Shown here one piece after another: positions 9,184 to 17,645 of a DNA stretch of 55,270 nucleotides. The translations under genes and the position numbers were made by a program. The notes beneath the pieces were generated by a model that ran no database searches, was not told the origin of the DNA, and saw nothing but the letters and a program-made list of their open reading frames with translations. The stretch is from Bacteroidota bacterium. GTDB lineage: Bacteria; Bacteroidota; Bacteroidia; NS11-12g; UBA955. The stretch's first letter is position 1; the number at the start of each line of letters is the position of its first letter. Location of the stretch: assembly GCA_018333525.1 (NCBI GenBank), contig JAGXTF010000078.1, positions 1 to 55,270 of the forward strand. Direction: 5' to 3'.

Positions 9184-9185
9184 TT

Positions 9186-9992
9186 TTATTCAAAATCTAA
9201 AACTCCAATGAAAATATCTTTTACCGGAATTTTTAATGGATGAAATGTTCTGCTCTCAGCAGTCATCCCTTCGGTATATGGTCTGGAGCCTTCATAAATA
9301 CCATTCACCAAATGATATACCAGTACCATTTTTTCAACCGGGTATACAATCCAGTATTCCGGTATGCCGCATGCCTGGTACAATTCAAATTTGCGCTCCA
9401 GATCGTGCTTTTGATTGCTGTGGCTGAGTATTTCAACCACCAGATCCGGAGTACCTTTACAACCTTTTGAATCCAGCTTTGAGATATCGCAAATGATGGT
9501 AATATCCGGTTGCACAACAGTTGTGTTTTCCGGTGCACCGGGTGGCTGTAAACGAACGTCAAACGGTGCAGGAAATACTTTGCAGTTACCATGCAGAAAA
9601 ACGCGGTAAAATTCATACTGAATGCTGGATAAAATTGCCTGGTGGTTCACCGCAGGCGCAGGTGACATTTTAAAAATTCTACCTCTTATTAGTTCAACCC
9701 GCTCTTTAAACTGCCAACGCAGGTAATCCGCGTATTGATACAAGCGGTTTAAATCCAGGGTTTCATAGGAAATAACCGGCTCTTCCACCGTTTCCATCAT
9801 GCCTTTCTTCCTTTCTTCAATAATTTCAAGGGCAGTGGCAATAACCAGGAACTTTTTAGATGAGGACATGTCATTATCGCGGATGGCTTTATGAATTACG
9901 GGTTTGGTAATTCCCGTGCGCCGGTGTATTTCTTCCTGCAAACCCTGAAAATAGCCTGCATTAATCTTCTCATTTTTACTGCGCTCTTTCAC
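9186..9992 (-). CDS. Uma2 family (DUF820) nuclease-like protein with N-terminal HTH
   Basis: Predicted member of the Uma2/DUF820 family, which has a PD-(D/E)XK restriction-endonuclease fold; the biological substrate is unknown. The C-terminal 190 residues carry the family signature: VELIRGRIFKMSPAPAVNHQ, a QPDITIICD metal-site aspartate, TPDLVVEILS with the catalytic D and E, and YWIVYP. The front roughly 70 residues (EEIHRRTGITKPVIHKAIRD) look like a helix-turn-helix, an uncommon addition. A longer frame opens at 10061, but that ATG lies at the foot of the pckA terminator hairpin, so I prefer the GTG at 9992 (268 aa). It may be fed by pckA read-through. Confidence 0.8.
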   Translation of the reverse strand: MKERSKNEKINAGYFQGLQEEIHRRTGITKPVIHKAIRDNDMSSSKKFLVIATALEIIEERKKGMMETVEEPVISYETLDLNRLYQYADYLRWQFKERVELIRGRIFKMSPAPAVNHQAILSSIQYEFYRVFLHGNCKVFPAPFDVRLQPPGAPENTTVVQPDITIICDISKLDSKGCKGTPDLVVEILSHSNQKHDLERKFELYQACGIPEYWIVYPVEKMVLVYHLVNGIYEGSRPYTEGMTAESRTFHPLKIPVKDIFIGVLDFE

Positions 9993-10027
9993 CCCTCTCA
10001 AAAATAAATATTTTACAAATAAAACAC

Positions 10028-10057
10028 AAAAAAAGGCGCAAATTATGCGCCTTTTTT
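10028..10057. terminator. Terminator of pckA
   Basis: AAAAAAAGGCGCA (10028-10040), a 5-base loop and TGCGCCTTTTTT (10046-10057) form a symmetric hairpin with A and T tracts, 18 bases beyond the pckA stop on the minus strand. Confidence 0.9.
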
Positions 10058-10074
10058 GCATTTTATTTACAATT

Positions 10075-11673
10075 TTAATTTACTGCTGCAGTAACTTTTG
10101 GTGCAGCCGCTTTTATTTCTTCTGTAGCAACGTCAGAAAATTTTGCAAAATTCTCATTAAACAATTGTGCCAGTTTATCGCATTGTGCATCATACGCCGC
10201 TCCATTTGCCCATGTATTGCGCGGGTTCAACAATTCAGACGGTACATCCGGGCATTCTCCTGGCATTGCCACACCAAACACCGGATGTGGGGTGTAGGAC
10301 ACGTGATCCAGCTTTCCTTCTAACGCTGCGGTAATCATGGCACGGGTATAAGATAATTTCATTCTGCTACCTACCCCATAAGGTCCACCGCTCCAGCCGG
10401 TATTTACCAGCCAAACATTGATATCCGGGTGTGCATTTAATTTTTCACCAAGCATTTTTGCATAAGTGGTCGGATGCAATGGAAGAAAAACCTGGCCAAA
10501 GCATGCGCTGAAAGTAGCCTGTGGCTCGGTAACACCCGCTTCTGTACCGGCAACTTTAGCAGTATAGCCGCTAATAAACTGGTACATCGCTTGTCCCGGA
10601 TTCAATTTGCTTATTGGAGGCAAAACTCCGAAAGCATCTGCAGTAAGGAAGAAAATATTATGTGGTGCTTTACCTACAGAAGGTACAGCAATATTGTCTA
10701 TATAATCAATTGGATAAGCAGCTCTGGTATTTTCAGTAACACTGATATCGTCGTAATCCACGCTGTTGGAATCGGATTTAAAACGCACATTTTCAACCAA
10801 TGCACCACTCTTAATTGCACTCCAAATCTGCGGTTCTTTTTCCTGTGTAAGGTTCACACATTTGGCATAACAACCTCCTTCAAAATTGAAAACATTATTC
10901 TCCGCCCAGCCGTGTTCATCATCTCCTATCAGCTTTCTGGCAGGATCCGCACTTAATGTTGTTTTGCCTGTTCCGCTCAATCCAAAGAAAATGGCTGTAT
11001 CACCGGCTGCTCCAATATTTGCAGAACAATGCATGCTTAACACACCATGCTGATGTGGCAATACAAAGTTCAACACGCTGAAAATTCCTTTTTTAATTTC
11101 ACCGGTATAACCGCTTCCACCAATCAGAATCATTTTTTGTTTCATGCTCACCACGGTAAAGTTTCCCTGGCGCAAACCATCGCTTGCCGGGTCTCCTTCA
11201 AATCCAGGTGCTGCAATTATTACCCATTCAGTAGGTGCAGCGGTAATTTCTTCCTGAGTCGGACGCAAAAACAAATGTTTTGCAAATAGATTTTGATAAG
11301 CACTTTCAGTAATTACCTGAATATTCAACCTGTATTTTGGATCCGCACACGCGTAACTGTGGCGGGCAAAAAGGGTTTTCCCTTCCAGATAGTTGAGCAT
11401 ATTATTCAAAAGACCTTGAAAATTCTCCTCAGAAATCGGTTGATTCACGTTGCCCCACCAGGCAGAATCCGTAGTAATTTCGTCTTTAACCAGAAATTTG
11501 TCTTTCGGACTTCTTCCTGTGAATTTTCCGGTGTCTGCAGCCAAAGCGCCGGCATCGGTCAATACTCCTTCATTTCTCTCCAGGGCCTTAGCCACCAGCT
11601 CTTCAGTTGTCAGATTCTCAAACACAGTACCAGCCTGTGACTTTATTTTTGAGATTATTTCAGAATTATCCAT
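10075..11673 (-). CDS. pckA: Phosphoenolpyruvate carboxykinase (ATP)
   Basis: Converts oxaloacetate and ATP to phosphoenolpyruvate, CO2 and ADP at the start of gluconeogenesis; cytoplasmic. The 532-residue length fits the ATP-dependent family. Visible motifs are the kinase-1a P-loop GLSGTGKTTLS at about 231-241, the kinase-2-like GDDEHGW that follows it, the PEPCK signature region FLTADAFGVLPPISKL, and the RMKLSYTRAM segment near the C terminus. A TAATTTTG -7 box lies 30-40 bases upstream. The start is separated by two bases from the divergent PAP2 gene's first ATG. Confidence 0.97.
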   Translation of the reverse strand: MDNSEIISKIKSQAGTVFENLTTEELVAKALERNEGVLTDAGALAADTGKFTGRSPKDKFLVKDEITTDSAWWGNVNQPISEENFQGLLNNMLNYLEGKTLFARHSYACADPKYRLNIQVITESAYQNLFAKHLFLRPTQEEITAAPTEWVIIAAPGFEGDPASDGLRQGNFTVVSMKQKMILIGGSGYTGEIKKGIFSVLNFVLPHQHGVLSMHCSANIGAAGDTAIFFGLSGTGKTTLSADPARKLIGDDEHGWAENNVFNFEGGCYAKCVNLTQEKEPQIWSAIKSGALVENVRFKSDSNSVDYDDISVTENTRAAYPIDYIDNIAVPSVGKAPHNIFFLTADAFGVLPPISKLNPGQAMYQFISGYTAKVAGTEAGVTEPQATFSACFGQVFLPLHPTTYAKMLGEKLNAHPDINVWLVNTGWSGGPYGVGSRMKLSYTRAMITAALEGKLDHVSYTPHPVFGVAMPGECPDVPSELLNPRNTWANGAAYDAQCDKLAQLFNENFAKFSDVATEEIKAAAPKVTAAVN

Positions 11674-11675
11674 TT

Positions 11676-12491
11676 ATGAACGCTAAAATAAATTTTTGGG
11701 TCGGCAAAATTACCTCAAATTTGCGTGGAACGAATTTAAATTTCAGCAAATTGCTCAAAGATTATCAACCAAATATTTACGTATTCCCCCCAACACGTTG
11801 GCAAATTCCAATAAAAATCCGCGGTTTTATTGCAATTCTGTGTATAACCGGCGGCCTTTCCGCCCAACTTAACTTACATTCAGGCCGGGAATTGGGAATC
11901 GCCACAGGTGCATTGGTTTGGACGGGAATCAATTATGGATATCAGTTTCAATCCCCAAAAATTTTAACCGGAAATAACTGGAATTTGGGTACCATTGATA
12001 ATTCTGCGCAGTTTACATACAGGTCGAAACCCAAAAACATTTCCGATATTACAGTAATCGCCACAGGGGTTTTGTCGGGACTTACCCTGCTTCAGTCAAA
12101 CCAGGCGCAAATGAAGACCAATGCGGTGGTTATGGCCCAAAGCGTATGGATAACAGCCAATCTGGCCCATACTTCCAAAATGATTTTTAAAAGAAACCGG
12201 CCCTATACACAGGCTCCCGGTTTTGTTTCCTCTAAAAGGGATGATGTTTATTCATTTTTTAGCGGACACAGCGCGGTAGCTTCATGTTTTATTACATCTG
12301 CCCTGTTAATGACTAAAGGTACTCCGTCATTCTCCGGTAAAAAATGGCTCATTGCCGGTGGAGCAATTTGCGCCGGAACCACAGTGTATTTGCGGGTTCG
12401 CAGTGGAAAACACTACCCTTCTGATGTTTTGGCGGGTATACTCGTGGGCACGGGAATTGCGTATATCAATTACAAAATCCATGAAAATTAA
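11676..12491 (+). CDS. PAP2-family phosphatase
   Basis: Membrane or periplasmic acid phosphatase of the PAP2 superfamily, acting on lipid phosphates or similar. The three catalytic motifs are present: KRNRPY (about 171-176), FFSGHSA with SGH at 196-198, and RVRSGKHYPSD with R242, H246 and D250. A hydrophobic, signal-like stretch (IRGFIAILCITGGLSAQ) lies about 50 residues in. The ATG at 11676 is only two bases from the divergent pckA ATG, so the promoter would lie inside pckA; an internal TTG at 11751 would put the signal sequence nearer the N terminus and is a reasonable alternative. It overlaps msrA by 11 bp. Confidence 0.88.
   Translation: MNAKINFWVGKITSNLRGTNLNFSKLLKDYQPNIYVFPPTRWQIPIKIRGFIAILCITGGLSAQLNLHSGRELGIATGALVWTGINYGYQFQSPKILTGNNWNLGTIDNSAQFTYRSKPKNISDITVIATGVLSGLTLLQSNQAQMKTNAVVMAQSVWITANLAHTSKMIFKRNRPYTQAPGFVSSKRDDVYSFFSGHSAVASCFITSALLMTKGTPSFSGKKWLIAGGAICAGTTVYLRVRSGKHYPSDVLAGILVGTGIAYINYKIHEN
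11705..11712 (-). promoter_or_regulatory. Putative -7 box for pckA
   Basis: The minus strand reads TAATTTTG, an exact TAnnTTTG, followed by CCGAC. The alaS box is followed by the same CCGAC. It lies 32 bases upstream of the pckA ATG; no clear -33 box is seen. Confidence 0.5.
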
Positions 12492-13137
12492 AATTCCGGC
12501 ATTACTCGCTTTATTCACCGGTTTTATTGCAAGCAGTTGCGGACAAAACCATCACAGCGATACAACTGTTACTAAACAAGATACTTTGAATATGGACCCC
12601 TCAAAATTAGATACGGCAGTACTGGCAGGAGGCTGCTTTTGGTGCCTCGACGCGGTTTATCGCCGTATGAACGGGGTTGTGGATGTAGAAAGTGGATACA
12701 GCAACGGCAAAACTTTAAACCCAAGCTACGAAGATGTTTGCAGCGGAACTACCGGTCATGCAGAAGTGGTGAGCATTCAATTTGATACCTCTGTAACCAG
12801 TTACGCAGAAATCTTACAGGTGTTTTGGCGTGTTCACAATCCAACTACTTTAAATCGCCAGGGAAATGATGTGGGAACCCAATACCGCAGTGGAATTTAT
12901 TATCAGAATCCGGAGCAAAAAGAAATTGCCGAAAAGAGTAAATTGGCAGCGGAAGAAGCCAAATTATGGGAGGGTAAATTTGTTACCGAAGTAGAAATGT
13001 TACACAACTATTTCCCTGCCGAAAAATACCACCAGGATTACTATGCCAATAATCCCAATCAAGGTTATTGTGTTTATGTGGTTGGAGAAAAAGTAGAAAA
13101 ATTCAAGAAACTTTTTGCAGATAAATTGAAAAAATAA
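12481..13137 (+). CDS. msrA: Peptide-methionine (S)-S-oxide reductase, lipoprotein form
   Basis: Reduces S-methionine sulfoxide in damaged proteins. The 218-residue protein starts with a signal sequence and a lipobox (FIASSC), so unlike cytoplasmic MsrA it should sit in the envelope. Catalytic Cys52 lies in GGCFWC (second Cys 55), and the conserved GTTGHAEVV, NDVGTQYRSGIYY and HQDYY segments follow. The ATG at 12481 overlaps the end of the PAP2 gene by 11 bp, so the pair is probably cotranscribed. An in-frame extension upstream to 12352 only shadows the PAP2 gene and would hide the signal peptide. Confidence 0.95.
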   Translation: MKIKIPALLALFTGFIASSCGQNHHSDTTVTKQDTLNMDPSKLDTAVLAGGCFWCLDAVYRRMNGVVDVESGYSNGKTLNPSYEDVCSGTTGHAEVVSIQFDTSVTSYAEILQVFWRVHNPTTLNRQGNDVGTQYRSGIYYQNPEQKEIAEKSKLAAEEAKLWEGKFVTEVEMLHNYFPAEKYHQDYYANNPNQGYCVYVVGEKVEKFKKLFADKLKK

Positions 13138-13471
13138 TTTCTGGTTTTTACCTGAACGCTAAGCTTAAATTCAATCACAAATTGAGCTTGAAGCATGTGG
13201 CATGTGGCTACGATTTAAATTGTGCCTGGAACCCACAGAACAGAATCTTCCTTAGCCGTAAGCTGGTAGCTGGCAACTGGCAACTGGAGGCTGTATTCAT
13301 TTTTTCATTCCTTTCATTTTACCTGAAAACCACAAAACAAATACAGAACCAGCCAGAGGCCAGTGGCCTAATTCTTAAATCTCTTATAAGTATTGAAAAT
13401 TATCAAATATTACACAAGCAAATCTCGCGGCGCGTGGCTTGAGGCCTGTGGCTTGCAGCCTTTAGTCTAAA
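13138..13471. repeat. Intergenic region with short degenerate GGC/TGG repeats
   Basis: No convincing gene in 334 bases. Two 24-base blocks (13185-13208 and 13436-13459) match at 18 of 24 positions in direct orientation, both built from GTGGC/GCTTG words. Between them 13261-13293 repeats AGCTGG, TAGCTGG and CAACTGG units. A plus-strand frame at 13182-13442 runs through the repeats and is rejected as a gene. Their origin and role are unknown. Confidence 0.5.
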
Positions 13472-14170
13472 TTAATCGTACAACTCGAAAAAATATTGCT
13501 GCCTGTTATACCCCATTTCTTTCAAATTTCTTCGGGCATCGCTACACATATCTTTCCAGCCACATATATAAAAACGGGCATCTCTTCCATCGGCAAAAAG
13601 TTGCTGATACACCTGGTGAACATAGCCTTTAGTCCCAATCCAGTTGGCATCTCTGCTTAACACCGGATGAAAATGAAAATTGGAAAATTCCTTTGCAAGT
13701 TTTTCAAATTCTTCTCTGTATAAAATATCATTTTCAAATCGGTTTCCAAAAATCAAATGAACAGGTTTGGACGGATTCCCATTTTCTAAAAGATGCCCCA
13801 GCATACTCCGAAATGGAGCGATACCTGTACCGGTACAAATAAATACCGTTTCCAGTTCCGGAGCATTCTGCATGATAAAATTCCCCTGGGGTTCGCTCAT
13901 TTCAAAATGATCTCCCGGTTTCAGTTTCCACAAAATAGGTGTTGCTATTCCATTAGGATTTAAGCTGATACAAAGCTCAAATTGTGCATGTTTGCCAGGC
14001 GCAGAAGCAATGGAATAGCTGCGTGTATTTTGAAATTCCGCCAGGCCGGGAATCGTGAAAATCACAAACTGTCCGGGTACAAATTGCAACACGTTTCTGT
14101 CTGTGGCTTCAAAATAAAACCGCATCACATGTTCACTCTCTTTTTGTATTTTGGTTAAAACGGTATCCAT
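13472..14170 (-). CDS. Ferredoxin-NADP reductase-like flavoprotein
   Basis: FAD- and NAD(P)H-binding oxidoreductase of 232 residues moving electrons between a pyridine nucleotide and an unknown carrier; cytoplasmic. The FAD domain has RSYSIASAP near residue 49 and a second flavin-contact segment (EPQGNF). The NAD(P) domain has CTGTGIAPFRSML near residue 110 and the C-terminal FYICGWKDMC. No iron-sulfur domain is fused. It is divergent from crcB, with 26 bases between starts. Confidence 0.9.
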   Translation of the reverse strand: MDTVLTKIQKESEHVMRFYFEATDRNVLQFVPGQFVIFTIPGLAEFQNTRSYSIASAPGKHAQFELCISLNPNGIATPILWKLKPGDHFEMSEPQGNFIMQNAPELETVFICTGTGIAPFRSMLGHLLENGNPSKPVHLIFGNRFENDILYREEFEKLAKEFSNFHFHPVLSRDANWIGTKGYVHQVYQQLFADGRDARFYICGWKDMCSDARRNLKEMGYNRQQYFFELYD

Positions 14171-14196
14171 TTTTCCCTTGCGAAATTAAGCCTCAA

Positions 14197-14589
14197 TTGC
14201 GGGCAAACCTTACATTTGTAATCTTGAGTTTCAAATTGGCAATATGGGTAATTCTGGGCGGTGGAATAGGATCCCTTCTTCGCTTTTGGCTTTCAACTAA
14301 AATTCCGTTCCATGCCAATGAATTTGCATGGGCTACCTTTTTGGTAAATATGGCCGGTTGTTTCGCAATTGGCTGTTGTTTTCCCTGGTTTCACGATCCA
14401 TTTACCCGTGCATTCCTTGTAGCAGGGATTCTAGGTGGTTTTACCACATTCAGCGGTTTCTCGCTGGAAATATTGCGGTACATCGAACTCCAGCAATGGA
14501 AACTGACAATTTTATACGCAGGTTTTTCGTTAATTTTGGGTACAGTTTTGGTATGGTTTGGTTTTAAAACAGGTTCGTGGCTTCAGTAA
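14197..14589 (+). CDS. crcB: Fluoride channel CrcB/FluC
   Basis: Small inner-membrane channel that exports fluoride as an antiparallel dimer. About 120-130 residues with four hydrophobic helices. Family motifs: GGGIGSLLRFWLS in helix 1, FLVNMAGCFAIG in helix 2, and GGFTTFSGFSLE in helix 3, which contains the fluoride-coordinating Phe-Ser stretch. The TTG at 14197 gives 130 residues; TTG at 14224 gives 121 and a more typical N terminus. A TACATTTG box at 14211-14218 favours the later start or a promoter further upstream. No fluoride riboswitch is seen. It overlaps the next gene by 13 bp. Confidence 0.93.
   Translation: MRANLTFVILSFKLAIWVILGGGIGSLLRFWLSTKIPFHANEFAWATFLVNMAGCFAIGCCFPWFHDPFTRAFLVAGILGGFTTFSGFSLEILRYIELQQWKLTILYAGFSLILGTVLVWFGFKTGSWLQ
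14211..14218 (+). promoter_or_regulatory. Possible -7 box inside the 5' end of crcB
   Basis: TACATTTG matches TAnnTTTG exactly. No -33 box at the normal distance is obvious, and it lies after the upstream start candidate, so it may be coincidental. Confidence 0.3.
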
Positions 14590-15845
14590 AAACATTATTC
14601 GTTTTAGGATTGGCATTGGTTTCTCTTTCGCTACAAGGCGCCAGAATTCTTATTCCTATGGATGAAAGCCAGAAAAACCACCTCAAAAGCTACGGACTGG
14701 CATTCTGGGTTCTCAAAGAACAGGCAAAGGAAGTAGACTGGCTTTTGAATTATGAAGGTGGTAGTTTTATGTTAGAACAAACCATTGCAATCGAAAACGA
14801 ATGTAAAATCAGGGGTATTACATACAACATTATAACGGAAGCAGAAGCCAACTCCATATTCACAACCATCAGCAATCCGGAAGTGAATATGGAAAATGTA
14901 AAATTGCTCACAGCACCCAAAATTGCAGTTTACAGTCCCAAGACCAAACAACCCTGGGATGATGCAGTTACCATGGTTCTCACCTATGCAGAAATACCAT
15001 ACGAAGTCATTTTTGATGATGAAGTACTCGATGGTAAATTAACTGAATACGATTGGTTGCACTTACACCACGAGGATTTTACGGGACAATTTGGAAAATT
15101 CTGGTCGTCTTTTGCCGGAACATCGTGGTACCAGGCAGAGGTAAAAGAAGCCGAGGAAATGGCCGCCAAACATGGTTATGCGACTGTGCGGGAATTGAAA
15201 CTGGGAGTGGCCAAAAAGATTCGTGATTTTACTCTTGGCGGTGGCTTTCTTTTCGCCATGTGCAGCGCAACGGATTCCTACGACATTGCCCTGGCTGCCG
15301 AAAATACCGACATCTGCAGCGAGGTTTTTGACGGCACACCTATGGATCCTGATTGCCAAAGCAAATTAAAATTTGAAAACTGCTTTGCATTTAAAGATTT
15401 CACACTGGAATTAAGTCCTTATGTGTATGAATTCAGTACCATAGATGTGGAAGCGGAAAGCCGCAATGTGAAAGAGGAAAACGACCTTTTCACCTTATTT
15501 GATTACAGCGCGAAATGGGATATTGTACCCACCATTTTATGTCAAAACCATACCAAAACCATCAAGGGTTTTATGGGGCAAACCACTGCATTTCATACTG
15601 AAAACATCAAAAGCGATGTGTTGATTATGGGTGAAAACGCCGCTCTGGGTGAAGCCAAATACATTCATGGTGAAATGGGCAAAGGCACCTGGACTTTTTT
15701 CGGTGGCCACGATCCTGAAGATTACAAACACCATGTTGGAGAGCCGCCAACAGATCTTAACCTGCATCCCAATTCACCAGGGTACAGATTAATATTAAAC
15801 AATATTCTCTTCCCTTCTGCGAAAAAAAGCAAGCTGAAAACATAA
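14577..15845 (+). CDS. Secreted Bacteroidota protein named 'asparagine synthetase B'
   Basis: A 422-residue protein with an N-terminal signal peptide (SVKTLFVLGLALVSLSLQGA). It resembles the conserved Bacteroidota family that databases call asparagine synthetase B (ILIPMDESQKNHLKSYGLAF near the N terminus). I see no glutaminase N-terminal Cys and no ATP pyrophosphatase SGGxDS loop, and asparagine synthesis outside the cytoplasm makes little sense, so the name is doubtful. The FLFAMCSATDSYDIAL and FFGGHDPEDYKH segments look like a class I glutamine amidotransferase-like fold, but this is an inference. GTG start overlapping crcB by 13 bp; it is followed without a gap by the GT39 frame. Confidence 0.75.
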   Translation: MASVKTLFVLGLALVSLSLQGARILIPMDESQKNHLKSYGLAFWVLKEQAKEVDWLLNYEGGSFMLEQTIAIENECKIRGITYNIITEAEANSIFTTISNPEVNMENVKLLTAPKIAVYSPKTKQPWDDAVTMVLTYAEIPYEVIFDDEVLDGKLTEYDWLHLHHEDFTGQFGKFWSSFAGTSWYQAEVKEAEEMAAKHGYATVRELKLGVAKKIRDFTLGGGFLFAMCSATDSYDIALAAENTDICSEVFDGTPMDPDCQSKLKFENCFAFKDFTLELSPYVYEFSTIDVEAESRNVKEENDLFTLFDYSAKWDIVPTILCQNHTKTIKGFMGQTTAFHTENIKSDVLIMGENAALGEAKYIHGEMGKGTWTFFGGHDPEDYKHHVGEPPTDLNLHPNSPGYRLILNNILFPSAKKSKLKT

Positions 15846-15851
15846 TTTCGC

Positions 15852-17645
15852 ATTCTGCGAAAATTATTACCCATACCATTTCTGCAACTTTGGCTTTGGA
15901 TTATTCTGATTGTAGCATTCATTCTGCGCTTTTGGTTTATTTGGGATCTGGATTATTCCTATGATGAATTATCGGCTGTATTAAGAGCAAAACAACCCAA
16001 CTGGAATTCACATATTCAAAAAGGTGTAATTCCGGACGGGCATCCGGCCCTGATACAAACAATTATTTGGCTTGTTGGAGATCATGTTACTGTATTAAAA
16101 ATATTCGCGGCATTGGCAGGAACAATTTCTGTCTATTTTATTTATCTGGCCGGGAAAAACATGTTCAACACCGCAGCGGGCATTGCTTCTGCGGCTTTCC
16201 TCAGTATTCAATATTCCGGATTATTCTGGAGTCAGCAAATCAGACCATATGCCTTTGGATTGTTTTTTTGTACAGGTTTGTTATGGATTTTCTCTCAATT
16301 GGTTTTTGCAAAACAGCGAAATAAAAAGCAATATTTATTACTTATCCTTTTTGCAGTTGGAGCTGCCTACACGCATTATTTCTCCGGATTATTTGCATGC
16401 CCCATTTTACTTGTACTTTTTTGGTTTGAAAAAAACCAAATCCGGCATTATGCCATCTCTATCGCACTTATTGTTGTTTTATTTACCCCTCATTTTTCAG
16501 TTACGTTACATCAGCTGCAATCCGCCGGATTGCAATGGCTTGGCAAACCGACTCCTGCATTTTTTATCGCCCATTTGTATGAAATATTCAACCATTCCTG
16601 GTTGTGGTTTATATTGATTTTCATTTTTATTTTAAATGGCTTTTTTGCATCCTTAAAATACAAAATACCAATTCCCCAAAAACAAATCATTGTTGCCATT
16701 ATTTTATTTTTAACCCCACTCTTCGTAGGTTACTTCTATTCAGTTACACGTAGTCCGGTATTGCAACATAGTGTTCTTCTCTTTTCCATGCCACCATTAA
16801 TGCTGATCGTGGGTTATTTCTGCAGCATCATTCCAATGCGGATTTTTCATTTGCAAAGTATGATTGTTATTTCTTCAGGTATTTTATTAATTGTTTATGG
16901 CAGAAAACACTATAGTGTAGTGAGCAAGGAAGCCTATTCCAGCGCAGTTAGATATATGGTTAAAGATACACAAAGTGTATTTTTGGTAGACGCTCCAAAA
17001 GATATTTTTGAATACTATCTGGAAAAATATGATCCTGAAAATAAAATACATTTTGAATATTTGGATTTTAGAAACAGGGCACAATTCATACAGAAAATAA
17101 GCGATTTCCAAAACAATAAAATATATCCGCGTTTCCTGCTGTCTTCAGGTTCTGATCCTGCAATTATTCCTTTACTGGAAGAATTATTTAATTCCAAAAA
17201 ATGTTCCCATTTGGAAACGAGTTGGATCGGCGCTGAAATACCATTTTTTCATTACAAAGGCCATAATTTAAAATATTTCATCATCGAGAGATTTAATCTG
17301 GAATACAGGTATAAACCCATAGACATGCATTTGTATTCGCTACATCCGGAACAGAATGATGTAGTGGTTGTTAAATATTTGAAGAATACTTCTGATTCCA
17401 TTTCAGGAGAACTCCAATGTAATTTGCGCAATGGAAATACATACATTGATTGGAGAAGCGAAAAACTGAGAAATGACAGCGGTTACCTGAATGAATTGGT
17501 AATTCTGCCGTTAAAACTCGCCGACATTCCAAGTTGGAAACCCGATTCAAAGTTGACAATAAAATTGGAATCTGCTTATCAAAGAGGTGTTTTAAATGTT
17601 TCCTTAGTTAAAGGAAATCCTTACCTCTATGGAGTACCTGATTAG
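15852..17645 (+). CDS. GT39/ArnT-like membrane glycosyltransferase with no canonical start
   Basis: Polytopic inner-membrane transferase of the GT39/PMT-like type, expected to use a polyprenyl-phosphate sugar. The conserved N terminus is intact: a first membrane helix, then DYSYDELSAV with the catalytic-type Asp38-Glu39, and DGHPAL at 62-67. About eight to nine further helices fill residues 75-345 and a soluble tail follows. The frame opens directly after the previous gene's TAA (15843-15845), and there is no in-frame ATG, GTG or TTG before 16113, which would delete the catalytic loop. I therefore place the start provisionally at the ATT at 15852; CTG at 15855 is an alternative. It overlaps the convergent DUF5777 gene by 4 bp. 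Confidence 0.82.
   Translation: MLRKLLPIPFLQLWLWIILIVAFILRFWFIWDLDYSYDELSAVLRAKQPNWNSHIQKGVIPDGHPALIQTIIWLVGDHVTVLKIFAALAGTISVYFIYLAGKNMFNTAAGIASAAFLSIQYSGLFWSQQIRPYAFGLFFCTGLLWIFSQLVFAKQRNKKQYLLLILFAVGAAYTHYFSGLFACPILLVLFWFEKNQIRHYAISIALIVVLFTPHFSVTLHQLQSAGLQWLGKPTPAFFIAHLYEIFNHSWLWFILIFIFILNGFFASLKYKIPIPQKQIIVAIILFLTPLFVGYFYSVTRSPVLQHSVLLFSMPPLMLIVGYFCSIIPMRIFHLQSMIVISSGILLIVYGRKHYSVVSKEAYSSAVRYMVKDTQSVFLVDAPKDIFEYYLEKYDPENKIHFEYLDFRNRAQFIQKISDFQNNKIYPRFLLSSGSDPAIIPLLEELFNSKKCSHLETSWIGAEIPFFHYKGHNLKYFIIERFNLEYRYKPIDMHLYSLHPEQNDVVVVKYLKNTSDSISGELQCNLRNGNTYIDWRSEKLRNDSGYLNELVILPLKLADIPSWKPDSKLTIKLESAYQRGVLNVSLVKGNPYLYGVPD

Noticed and set aside
10474-10956. 160-codon plus-strand frame inside pckA
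   Set aside because: Antisense shadow of pckA.
12352-12480. Upstream extension of msrA
   Set aside because: Lies entirely inside the PAP2 gene and would bury the signal peptide; ATG 12481 is the better start.
13182-13442. Plus-strand 86-codon open frame between msrA and the FNR-like gene
   Set aside because: Runs through degenerate repeats; no protein-like features.
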